This document shows positions 56,355 through 63,819 of a stretch of DNA of 64,000 bases, piece after piece. The position numbers and the translations under genes are program-made. Origin of the DNA: CAVTWH01 sp963850915 (lineage in GTDB: Bacteria; Actinomycetota; Actinomycetes; Mycobacteriales; Micromonosporaceae). A model generated the notes under the pieces. That model was not told where the DNA came from, ran no database searches, and saw only the letters and a list, made by a program, of their open reading frames with translations. Numbering within the stretch: the stretch's first letter is position 1; the number at the start of each line of letters is the position of its first letter. The DNA is taken from assembly GCA_963850915.1 (NCBI GenBank), contig CAWKND010000010.1, forward strand, positions 310,001 to 374,000. The letters run 5' to 3'.

Positions 56355-57275
56355 TCAGCTGGCTGAGGCCTCCACGGGAGCGCGACCGACGGGGTTGAGT
56401 AGGCGGCGGCTGCCGAGCACGACCACGACCACCCCGACGACCAGTACGGCCAGGCCGGGCCACTGGCGTACCGGCGGCGTCTGGTGCAGCCACAGCCAGC
56501 TGATCAACGCCGCCCCGGGTACCTCCAGCAGGATCAGTACCGCCACCGTTGTCGCGCTGATGTGCTGCATGGCGTAGCTGAACATGGAGTGCCCGAGCAG
56601 CTGCGGCCCGAGCGTCATGGCCAGGATGGCGAGCCAGGTGGTGGCGTTGAAGTGATGCAGCCGTACCCCCGCGAGCAGGCACACGACCAGTAGCAGCGCA
56701 GCGCAGACGGTGTAGCAGATGGCGGTGTAGCTGGTGGTGGTGAGCTCGGTACGGGCCCGCTCGCCGAAGGCCGTGTAGATCGCGGCGCAGATGCCGCCGA
56801 TCACGGCGAGGACGTCACCGGCGAACGCCCGCGGCGAGGCGGCCAGGTCGAAGCCGCTGGCCAGCGCCGCTCCGGCCACGGCGAGCCCGATGCCGACCCA
56901 GACCTGTGTCGGCAGCCGGCGCCCCTGGCCGAGCGCGATCAGCCCCTGCCACACCGGCTGGGTGGCGGTCAGCGCGGTGGCGGTGGCGACGGCGGTGAGC
57001 TTCACGCTCGGTACCCAGGTGCCGAAGTGCGCGGCCAGCGAGACGCCGGCGAGTACGCAGACCAGGAGCGTGCGCCGGCTCATCCCGCGCAGCTCCCCGC
57101 GCCGGGTACCGGCTGCCGCGGGTACCACGGCCACCACCGCGAAAGCGTTGCGCCAGAAGGCGATCGCCAGCCCGGAGGCGGCCGCGTACGCGATCAGCGG
57201 GCCGGAGGTGGAGATCGCGGCCACCGCGACCACGAGGGCGGCGACGGTGAGGAGTTGGGCTCGGCGCACGCCCAT
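56355..57275 (-). CDS. EamA/DMT-family transporter
   Basis: A 306-residue drug/metabolite transporter with ten helices in two EamA repeats. The first repeat includes GLAIAFWRNAFAVVAVVPAA and ALTATQPVWQGLIAL, the second GDVLAVIGGICAAIYTAFGERAR and LILLEVPGAALISWLWLHQTP. It probably exports small metabolites or amino acids; the substrate is unknown. The start is ATG 57275. Confidence 0.9.
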   Translation of the reverse strand: MGVRRAQLLTVAALVVAVAAISTSGPLIAYAAASGLAIAFWRNAFAVVAVVPAAAGTRRGELRGMSRRTLLVCVLAGVSLAAHFGTWVPSVKLTAVATATALTATQPVWQGLIALGQGRRLPTQVWVGIGLAVAGAALASGFDLAASPRAFAGDVLAVIGGICAAIYTAFGERARTELTTTSYTAICYTVCAALLLVVCLLAGVRLHHFNATTWLAILAMTLGPQLLGHSMFSYAMQHISATTVAVLILLEVPGAALISWLWLHQTPPVRQWPGLAVLVVGVVVVVLGSRRLLNPVGRAPVEASAS

Positions 57276-57373
57276 GATCCTGACACGCCACTTTGGGTAG
57301 CTGTCAGTCAACGGTAGGTAAGACGAGGGTGTACGCAAGGTAGCCGCTCAGATACACTCAGCCCCGGCGTACA

Positions 57374-57425
57374 CGGTCGGCGGCGACCCCTCCCCAACCG
57401 CTCTGCGGTCTGTCTCCGCCGACCG
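57374..57425. terminator. Hairpin downstream of nuoB
   Basis: Perfect 10-bp arms CGGTCGGCGG/CCGCCGACCG (57374-57383 and 57416-57425) with a 32-nt loop, 31 bp after the nuoB stop on the minus strand. It is a probable terminator. Confidence 0.6.
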
Positions 57426-57455
57426 GGTACTAACCCGCCCTGACCTCGCCTGGAC

Positions 57456-58205
57456 CTAGCTCTGGTCGTCCGGGTTGGGGTGCTGGTAGTCCAGGCGCTC
57501 CGGCGGCAGCGGGTACGCATCGTCGTCACCGTACGGCGAACCCGCGCCAGCCAGCCCGAACGAGACCTCGCCAACCGGCAGCCGGCCGTGCTCGTCGACG
57601 TCGGCCGCCTGTGGCGGAGCCGGTTCGTGGTGCCACGTGACACCGGCCGGCACAGCGCCGGTTGGCGGGCGTACCGGCGGCGCAGCCAGCGCAGCTCGCT
57701 CCGCCCGCGCCTCCAGTACCGGATCGGGGCGGGCGACGCCACCCAGTCCCGAGTCCTCGCGGGCGATCTTCTCCTGCAGGCGCAGGATGCCGTGCAGCAG
57801 CGCCTCCGGGCGCGGTGGGCAGCCCGGGACGTAGACGTCCACCGGGATGAGCTGGTCAACGCCCTTGGTCACCGAGTACGAGTCCCAGTACGGGCCGCCA
57901 CAGTTGGAGCAGGCGCCGAAGGAGATCACGTACTTGGGCTCGGGCATCTGGTCGTAGAGCCGCTTGATCGCCGGCGCCATCTTGTCGGTGACGGTCCCGC
58001 TGACCACCATCAGGTCGGCCTGGCGCGGCCCGTGCGCGAACGGGATGACGCCCAGCCGGATGAAGTCGTGCCGCCCCATGGAGCTGGCGATGAACTCGAT
58101 CGCGCAGCAGGCCAGCCCGAAGTTGAAGACCCACAGCGAGTAGCGCCGCCCCCAGTTGAGGACGAACCGGATCGGATCCCCCAGTACGCCGGGCACTTCC
58201 GCCAT
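57456..58205 (-). CDS. nuoB: NADH-quinone oxidoreductase subunit B, stand-alone copy
   Basis: A 249-residue iron-sulfur subunit. LACCAIEF, GACSNCGGPYW and PGCPPRPEALLHGIL hold the four cysteines of cluster N2. The NuoB core ends near residue 165. The remaining 85 residues are Pro/Ala-rich and unusual for NuoB. No other nuo gene flanks it, so it is either a second copy serving an alternative complex I-like assembly or a diverged paralogue. TACGCT (58213-58218) ends 7 nt before the ATG. Confidence 0.92.
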   Translation of the reverse strand: MAEVPGVLGDPIRFVLNWGRRYSLWVFNFGLACCAIEFIASSMGRHDFIRLGVIPFAHGPRQADLMVVSGTVTDKMAPAIKRLYDQMPEPKYVISFGACSNCGGPYWDSYSVTKGVDQLIPVDVYVPGCPPRPEALLHGILRLQEKIAREDSGLGGVARPDPVLEARAERAALAAPPVRPPTGAVPAGVTWHHEPAPPQAADVDEHGRLPVGEVSFGLAGAGSPYGDDDAYPLPPERLDYQHPNPDDQS

Positions 58206-58212
58206 GCCTCGC

Positions 58213-58218
58213 AGCGTA
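58213..58218 (-). promoter_or_regulatory. -10 box of nuoB (leaderless)
   Basis: TACGCT on the minus strand, 7 nt before the ATG at 58205. Confidence 0.45.
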
Positions 58219-58257
58219 CTGCCCTGCCCGCCGGAACATCGCCGGCCGGGCCAACGG

Positions 58258-59700
58258 CTACGGCGACTGCAGCAGGCTGAGGAACTCGACCAGCAGGCGC
58301 TCGCGGAGGGCGGGTGGGGCGGCGGCCAGGATGGTGTTCACCGCGGCCATCCGGGGCGGCCCGGCGCCGGGCTCGCCCAGACCGAACTGCTGCGCCAGGC
58401 CGGCGACGAACTCCGGGGTGAGGTCGTCGGGCGCGAGGTGCGCGGCCATCGCGAGTACCTCGGGCGGCAGCGCGACCGGCCCGGCGGCGCGTGCGGCCTC
58501 CGCCGCCTCCAAAAGGACAGTGCCGAAATCGGCTGCCCGGGGCGCGACGGAGGCGGTCACCGACAGGTGGATGCTGGCCGGAATCTCGCGGTACCCGTGC
58601 TGCGGCTGCACGTGCCAGCCGCGTACCGCCAGCTCGTCGGCGAGTACGAACAGGTCCAGCCCCGGGTCGGTACTCACGAAGCACACCACGCTGGAAGCCG
58701 GCTGTACCAACAGCTCCAGACCGTCCACTGTGGACACGGCGGTCGCCAGCGCGGTGACAGCCGACCAGGTCTGCCCGGCCAGCGCCAGGTAGCCGGCGTC
58801 GCCGAGGTGGCGCAGGGTCGCGAAGGCAGCGGCGATCGGGCCGCCCGACCGGGTGGAGGAGATCACCGGGTTCACCATCGTGTACCCCGGCCAGTCCGCC
58901 CACGCGAAGTACTGCGGGCGGCGGTACCCGGCGTCCTTGTGCAGCAGCACCGAGACGCCCTTGGGCGCGTACGCGTACTTGTGCAGGTCGACCGAGAGGC
59001 TGGTGACGCCGGGCAGGTCCAGCCCGAACTCGGGTACGGCAACACCGAGCCGGCGCAGGTAGGGCAGGATCCAGCCGCCGAAGCACGCGTCGACGTGGCA
59101 CCGTACCCCCCGCTCGGCGGCGACGGCGGCCACCCCGACGACCGGGTCGACCACGCCGTGCGCGTACGACGGGGCGGAGACCGCGACCAGTACCGTGTCC
59201 GGGCCGAGTGCCTGGGCCATGCCGGCGACCGAGGGGCGCAGCGTGACCGGGTCGACCGGGACGATGTCGAGGGCCACCCGCAGGTACGCGGCGGCCTTGG
59301 CGAAGGCGGCGTGCGCGCTGGCCGGGATCACCAGCCGGGGCACGGTGACCTCGGGGCGCGAGTCACGGGCCGCCTTCACCGCGAGGATCAGCGACTCGGT
59401 ACCCCCACTGGTCACGTTGCCGACCGTGCGCGCGTCGCCGCCGAGCAGCTTGGCCGCCGCTGCCACCAGCGCGTTCTCGGTCGCGAGCAGGGACGGGAAG
59501 GCGGTCGGGTCGAGCCCGTTCACGCTCGCCGAGCCGGCGTACGCGGTCATCGCCAGCTCGTCGAGGCCGGGGACGGCCGGGTCGTACACGTAGGCGAAGA
59601 GTTGGCCGCCGTGCGTGGGCAGGTCGGCGGCGCGCAGTTCGCGCAGCTCGGCGAGGACCTGCTCGGCCGGTACCCCGTCGTCCGGCAATGCGTCGATCAT
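58258..59700 (-). CDS. PLP-dependent decarboxylase/lyase (sphingosine-1-phosphate lyase-like)
   Basis: A 480-residue fold-type I PLP enzyme. GNVTSGGTESLILAVKAAR is the phosphate-binding region, HVDACFGGWILPYLRRLG has the PLP-ring Asp, and SLSVDLHKYAYAPKGVSVLL the Schiff-base Lys in HKYAYAPKG, the order typical of Dpl1-like lyases and group II decarboxylases. The C-terminal 90 residues are helical. Its physiological substrate in actinobacteria is uncertain. TAGGGT (59708-59713) ends 7 nt before the ATG. Confidence 0.87.
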   Translation of the reverse strand: MIDALPDDGVPAEQVLAELRELRAADLPTHGGQLFAYVYDPAVPGLDELAMTAYAGSASVNGLDPTAFPSLLATENALVAAAAKLLGGDARTVGNVTSGGTESLILAVKAARDSRPEVTVPRLVIPASAHAAFAKAAAYLRVALDIVPVDPVTLRPSVAGMAQALGPDTVLVAVSAPSYAHGVVDPVVGVAAVAAERGVRCHVDACFGGWILPYLRRLGVAVPEFGLDLPGVTSLSVDLHKYAYAPKGVSVLLHKDAGYRRPQYFAWADWPGYTMVNPVISSTRSGGPIAAAFATLRHLGDAGYLALAGQTWSAVTALATAVSTVDGLELLVQPASSVVCFVSTDPGLDLFVLADELAVRGWHVQPQHGYREIPASIHLSVTASVAPRAADFGTVLLEAAEAARAAGPVALPPEVLAMAAHLAPDDLTPEFVAGLAQQFGLGEPGAGPPRMAAVNTILAAAPPALRERLLVEFLSLLQSP

Positions 59701-59707
59701 GCGCTCG

Positions 59708-59713
59708 ACCCTA
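59708..59713 (-). promoter_or_regulatory. -10 box of PLP-lyase gene (leaderless)
   Basis: TAGGGT on the minus strand, 7 nt before the ATG at 59700. Confidence 0.45.
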
Positions 59714-59750
59714 ACCGCCCGCCGTGCGCCCGGCGGCGGCCATGCCTTAT

Positions 59751-59808
59751 GGATCTTGCGCTCAGCGGCCCTACGCCGCATCCGATAGGCCCGCCAAGTG
59801 CAAGATCC
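59751..59808. terminator. Long imperfect hairpin downstream of GPH transporter
   Basis: GGATCTTGC (59751-59759) pairs with GCAAGATCC (59800-59808), and GGCCCTA/TAGGCC adds an inner stem. It lies just after the transporter stop at 59821 on the minus strand and is a probable terminator. Confidence 0.55.
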
Positions 59809-59820
59809 CCGCGACGCGAG

Positions 59821-61194
59821 CTAGGCCGCTGGCGCTGGCTCGGCGGGCGGGGTTGGCGCGGCGGCCGAGGCGGCGGCGAGGCGTTCGGCGGTCAGGTCGT
59901 AGCCGCGGAGCAGGAGCAGCGCGCCGGCCACCACGACCGCGGGCAGGACGGTGAAGGCCAGCACGATGCCGAGTCGGGCGGTGCCGGTCTGCGCGTGCGC
60001 GGTGCCCGAATCGGACGAGACGTAGCCGAAGAGCTGGAGCATCAGGCCGAGGAGGCCGGGGCCGAGCGCCAGTCCGAACGTCTCGCCGGCGGTCCACAGG
60101 CCGGTGAAGACGCCGGCCTGGCGGCGGCCGGTGCGGGCCGCGTCGTAGGCGACGCAGTCGGGGAGCATGGCGAGCCCGAAGACCTGCTGGCCGGCGTACC
60201 CGGCGCCGATGAGCGCGGTGAACAGGTACGCGGCCACCGGTACGTGCAGGATCGCCAGCAGTACCGCGCCGAGTGCGAAGAGCAGCGAGGCGAGGACGTA
60301 CCCGCGCAGCTTGCCCAGGCGCGTACCGACCCGGGTCCACACCGGCATCACCAGCAGCGCGGGCGCCACGAAACACACGAACAGCAGCGTCTTGGCCGCC
60401 TCGGAGTGCAGTACCTGCTCGGCGAAGTAGTTGACGCCGGCCAGCATGGTGGCGATCCCGGCCGCCTGGATGACGAAGCAGCTCAGCAGCAGTACGAACG
60501 GGCGGTTGCGACGGGCCACGCCGAGCTGGGTACGCAGCGACGGTTCGCTCTCGGTCAGCGTGCCGATCGGGGCGCGCCGGGTCCCCAGGAAGGTACCCAG
60601 CGTGCCGGCCACGATCAGCAGCGCGACGAAGAGCCCCATCCAGCGGTGCCCCGGAATGCCTTTGCCGCCCGCGTTGACCACGATCGGGGCGAGTCCACCG
60701 GAGATCAGGATGGCCAGTGCCAGGACCGCCACCCGCCAGGTCATCAGCCGCGTCCGCTCGGCGTACCCGTCGGTCATCTCGGCCGGCATGGCCACGTACG
60801 GCACCTGGAAGAACGCGTACGCCGTGGCGGTCAACAGGAACAGCACGGTCACGTAGACGGGTGCCGCGCCCGACGTGCCGAACGGGCCGGCGAAGAGCAG
60901 GGCGAAGAGTACGGCGACGGCGAGCCCGGCACCGAGCAGGTACGGGCGGCGCGGGCCGAGGCGGCTGACCGTACGGTCGGAGATGCGCCCGGCGACCGGG
61001 TTGACCAGTACGTCCCACGCCTTCGGCAGGAGTACCAGCAGCCCACCCACGCCGGCCGCCACGCCCAGCGAGTCGGTCAGGTAGGGCAGCAGCAGCAGCC
61101 CGGGTACCGTCCCGAACGCCCCGGTCACCAGCGACCCCAGCGAGTAGCCGACCCGTACGCCGGTGGGCAGCTCAGCAGCGGGTGGGGTGGTCAT
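59821..61194 (-). CDS. GPH/MelB-family sugar:cation symporter-like MFS transporter
   Basis: A 457-residue twelve-helix transporter. AWDVLVNPVAGRISDRTVSRLGPRRPYLLGAG is the GPH signature linking helices 2 and 3. YVAMPAEMTDGYAERTRLMTWR is the second conserved loop, and GQQVFGLAMLPDCVAYDAARTGRRQAGVFTGLWT the C-terminal equivalent. GPH members import glycosides or pentosides with a cation. TAGAGT (61203-61208) ends 8 nt before the ATG. No glycosidase gene is adjacent. Confidence 0.9.
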   Translation of the reverse strand: MTTPPAAELPTGVRVGYSLGSLVTGAFGTVPGLLLLPYLTDSLGVAAGVGGLLVLLPKAWDVLVNPVAGRISDRTVSRLGPRRPYLLGAGLAVAVLFALLFAGPFGTSGAAPVYVTVLFLLTATAYAFFQVPYVAMPAEMTDGYAERTRLMTWRVAVLALAILISGGLAPIVVNAGGKGIPGHRWMGLFVALLIVAGTLGTFLGTRRAPIGTLTESEPSLRTQLGVARRNRPFVLLLSCFVIQAAGIATMLAGVNYFAEQVLHSEAAKTLLFVCFVAPALLVMPVWTRVGTRLGKLRGYVLASLLFALGAVLLAILHVPVAAYLFTALIGAGYAGQQVFGLAMLPDCVAYDAARTGRRQAGVFTGLWTAGETFGLALGPGLLGLMLQLFGYVSSDSGTAHAQTGTARLGIVLAFTVLPAVVVAGALLLLRGYDLTAERLAAASAAAPTPPAEPAPAA

Positions 61195-61205
61195 GAGCTG
61201 GCACT

Positions 61206-61523
61206 CTAGCCGGGCTCGGCAGGCAGCCACAGGGCCTGCCGGAGATCCACCCGTTCGCCGCGCAGGGCGGTCCCCTCGGCGCGCAGCCGGGACAGCGCCT
61301 CCCGCTCGTGCCCCGGTACCACCCGGCCGGTGGCGTTGACCACCCGGTGCCACGGGACTCCCCCGCCGTAGCGGCTCATCACCGCACCGACCTGTCGCGG
61401 CCCGCCGCGCCCCAGCCAGTCGGCGATCGCCCCGTAGGTCAGCACCCGCCCGGCGGGGATCCGCTCCACCAGGTCGAGTACCGCTTCGGCGTAGTCATCG
61501 GGGTCAGTGTTGCTCGCGGCCAC
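61206..61523 (-). CDS. Alkyltransferase-like protein (ATL, MGMT family)
   Basis: A 105-residue DNA-binding domain of the O6-alkylguanine alkyltransferase family. VLTYGAIADWLGRGGPRQVGAVMSR is the helix-turn-helix, and PWHRVVNATGRVVPGHE replaces the active-site PCHR Cys with Trp. It therefore cannot dealkylate DNA, and as an ATL would flag O6-alkylguanine for nucleotide excision repair. The start is GTG 61523; a TTG just before is also possible. Confidence 0.9.
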   Translation of the reverse strand: MAASNTDPDDYAEAVLDLVERIPAGRVLTYGAIADWLGRGGPRQVGAVMSRYGGGVPWHRVVNATGRVVPGHEREALSRLRAEGTALRGERVDLRQALWLPAEPG

Positions 61524-61565
61524 CAAGATATGGGATCACGGCCGTACGACAGCGCGACAGCCCAG

Positions 61566-61571
61566 CACAAT
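61566..61571 (+). promoter_or_regulatory. -10 box of proB (leaderless)
   Basis: CACAAT ends 6 nt before the GTG at 61578. Confidence 0.4.
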
Positions 61572-61577
61572 GGGGGC

Positions 61578-62681
61578 GTGCGTCCCGAGGTAAGCAGTGC
61601 GAAACGGCTCGTCGTCAAGGTGGGTTCGTCCTCGCTGACCACGGCCGGCGGCGGGCTCGACCGCGACCGGGTGGATGCCCTGGTGGACGCGGTGGCCGGC
61701 TGCGCCGCCGAGGTGGTACTCGTCTCGTCGGGGGCGATCGCCGCCGGACTGGCGCCGCTCGGGCTGACCCGCCGGCCACGGGACCTGGCCACCCAGCAGG
61801 CTGCCGCGAGTGTCGGCCAGGGGCTGCTGATGCAGGCGTACACCGAGGCGTTCTCGAAGCACTCGCGCACGGTGGGGCAGGTACTGCTGACCGTCGACGA
61901 CGTGACCCGGCGCGCCCACTACCGCAACGCGTACCGCACCCTGCGGCGCCTGCTCGACCTGCGCACGGTACCCATCGTCAACGAGAACGACACGGTCGCC
62001 ACCGAGGAGATCCGGTTCGGCGACAACGACCGGCTGGCCGCGCTGGTGGCCGCCCTGGTCCACGCCGACCTGCTGCTGCTCCTCTCCGACGTGGACGCGC
62101 TCTACACCGGCGATCCCGCCGATCCAGCCTCCCGCAAGGTAGAGCTGGTCGCCTCTGACGCCGACCTGGCCGGCGTCAGAACCGGTCGGGCCGGGCGCGC
62201 GGGGGTTGGTACCGGCGGCATGGTCACCAAGGTCGAGGCCGCCCGGATCGCCACCGGCGCCGGCATTCCGGTCATCCTGACCGCCGCGCCGCTCGCCGCC
62301 GCGGCCCTGCGCGGCGACGAGGTGGGCACGCTCTTCCAGGGGGTACGCAACCGGCCGGCGGCCCGCCTCTTCTGGCTCGCGCACGCCACCTCGCCGCGCG
62401 GGCGACTCACCCTCGACCTGGGCGCTGTCCGCGCGGTGGTCGACCGGGGCGCCTCCCTGCTGCCGGCCGGAGTGACCGGGGTGGACGGCAGGTTCGCGGC
62501 CGGCGACCCGGTGGACCTGGTCGACCCCGATGGCCGCCCGATCGCCCGTGGCCTGGTCAACTACGACGCCGCCGAGCTCCCCGGTCTGCTCGGCCACTCC
62601 ACCTCGGAACTCGCCGCGACCCTCGGCCCCGGGTACGAGAAGGAGATCGTCCACCGCGACGACCTCGTCCTACTCCCCTAA
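61578..62681 (+). CDS. proB: Glutamate 5-kinase
   Basis: A 367-residue enzyme of proline synthesis that phosphorylates glutamate. The amino-acid kinase domain has KRLVVKVGSSSLTTAGGGLD, VVLVSSGAIAAGLAPLGL, VPIVNENDTVATEEIRFGDNDRLAALVA and GTGGMVTKVEAARIATGAGIPVIL. A C-terminal PUA domain begins near GRLTLDLGAVRAVVDRGASLLP. GTG 61578 has a -10 box 6 nt upstream. proA is not adjacent downstream. The stop codon is also the first base group of a 22-bp tandem repeat. Confidence 0.96.
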   Translation: MRPEVSSAKRLVVKVGSSSLTTAGGGLDRDRVDALVDAVAGCAAEVVLVSSGAIAAGLAPLGLTRRPRDLATQQAAASVGQGLLMQAYTEAFSKHSRTVGQVLLTVDDVTRRAHYRNAYRTLRRLLDLRTVPIVNENDTVATEEIRFGDNDRLAALVAALVHADLLLLLSDVDALYTGDPADPASRKVELVASDADLAGVRTGRAGRAGVGTGGMVTKVEAARIATGAGIPVILTAAPLAAAALRGDEVGTLFQGVRNRPAARLFWLAHATSPRGRLTLDLGAVRAVVDRGASLLPAGVTGVDGRFAAGDPVDLVDPDGRPIARGLVNYDAAELPGLLGHSTSELAATLGPGYEKEIVHRDDLVLLP

Positions 62682-62738
62682 CCCGCAGCACGACCTCCCC
62701 TAACCCGAAGCACGACCTCCCCTAGCCCGAAGCACGAG
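62680..62738. repeat. 22-bp tandem repeat at the end of proB
   Basis: TAACCCG(C/A)AGCACGACCTCCCC is repeated 2.7 times with a 22-bp period (62680-62701, 62702-62723, 62724-62738), beginning with the proB stop codon. It seems to be a recent slippage duplication of the gene end. Confidence 0.8.
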
Positions 62739-62743
62739 GGACG

Positions 62744-63667
62744 TCAGTCCGTGGGCAGGCGGGCCTGGTACGCCTCGCGGACGACCGCCCAGGCGTCCGC
62801 CACCGGCCCCAGGTGACCGAGCTTGTCGGGGTTGATCACTGAGCGGATCGTCTGGACCTGTCCGTCGAGGACGTCGAGTGCCAGGGTGTTGAGTACCTTG
62901 CCGTCCCGATCCCGCAAGATCGCCCCCGGCCCGCCGTTCACCTGGTGCGGCTGCACCTGGCCGCCGATCCGGCCGAACGCCGAGGCGATCGCGGCGAGCA
63001 GCCGGGCCACCTTCTCGGCGCCGCCGATGCCGCCGCCCCACTGCGGGGCCTTGCCGCCGCTGTCGCCGACCAGCTGAACGTCCGCGGCGAGCAGCTCGCG
63101 CAGCCGGTCGACGTCGCCCTCCCGGAAGGCGTCGAAGAACCGCCCGGCGAGCTCCTCGCGCTCCCGCCGGTCAGCCTCGAACCGTGGCCGGCCCGCGTCC
63201 ATGTGCCGCCGCGCCCGTACCGCGAGCTGCCGGCAGGCCGCCTCCGACCGGTCCACCGCCGCCGCGACCTCGTCAAAGCCGAACCCGAACACCTCCCGCA
63301 GTACGAAGACCGCCCGCTCCAGCGGGGTCAGCCGCTCCAGCAGCAACAACGCCGCCATCGACACCGAGTCGGCCAGCTCCGCCGAGCGCTCCGGATCCGC
63401 GTACGGGTCGGAGAGCAGCGGCTCCGGGAACCACTGCCCCACGTACTCCTCCCGCCGGAAACGGGCCGAGCGCAGTACATCGATCGAGATCCGGGTGACC
63501 ACAGCCGAGAGGAACGCCTTGGTCGACGTTGGCTGGGTCGGCGAGGCCTGGTACCGCAGCCAGGTCTCCTGCACCGCGTCCTCGGCCTCGCCGACGCTGC
63601 CGAGGATCCGGTAGGCGATCGCGAACAGCAGCGGCCGCAGCTCCTGGAACTCCTCAGCCCTGGTCAC
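62744..63667 (-). CDS. ECF41-family RNA polymerase sigma factor (SigJ-like)
   Basis: A 307-residue ECF sigma factor from GTG 63667 with AAGGAGG 6 nt upstream. Region 2 is FQELRPLLFAIAYRILGSVGEAEDAVQETWLRYQ, and region 4 LTPLERAVFVLREVFGFGFDEVAAAVDRSEAACRQLAVRARRHM. A SnoaL/NTF2-like C-terminal domain has the family GDSGGKAPQ and NPDKLGH motifs. This extension regulates promoter use in ECF41 factors, which lack an anti-sigma factor. The last part of an epimerase-type gene lies just upstream, as expected for ECF41 loci. Confidence 0.93.
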   Translation of the reverse strand: MTRAEEFQELRPLLFAIAYRILGSVGEAEDAVQETWLRYQASPTQPTSTKAFLSAVVTRISIDVLRSARFRREEYVGQWFPEPLLSDPYADPERSAELADSVSMAALLLLERLTPLERAVFVLREVFGFGFDEVAAAVDRSEAACRQLAVRARRHMDAGRPRFEADRREREELAGRFFDAFREGDVDRLRELLAADVQLVGDSGGKAPQWGGGIGGAEKVARLLAAIASAFGRIGGQVQPHQVNGGPGAILRDRDGKVLNTLALDVLDGQVQTIRSVINPDKLGHLGPVADAWAVVREAYQARLPTD

Positions 63668-63819
63668 GCCCGCCTCCTTCTCGGTCTGGCGCACGCCGGT
63701 CCGCCTCTCCCGCCGGCCCATCGCTCAGGGCGGCCTCTTCTCCCGCCGGCCCACCGTTCCCGCCGGCCCACCGTTCGCCGCCCGGCCTCCTCTCCCGCCC
63801 GCCCACCGCTCTGGCCGGG

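Noticed and set aside
62680..62738. Possible CRISPR array
   Set aside because: Contiguous 22-bp tandem copies without spacers, beginning at the proB stop codon, and no cas genes in the window.
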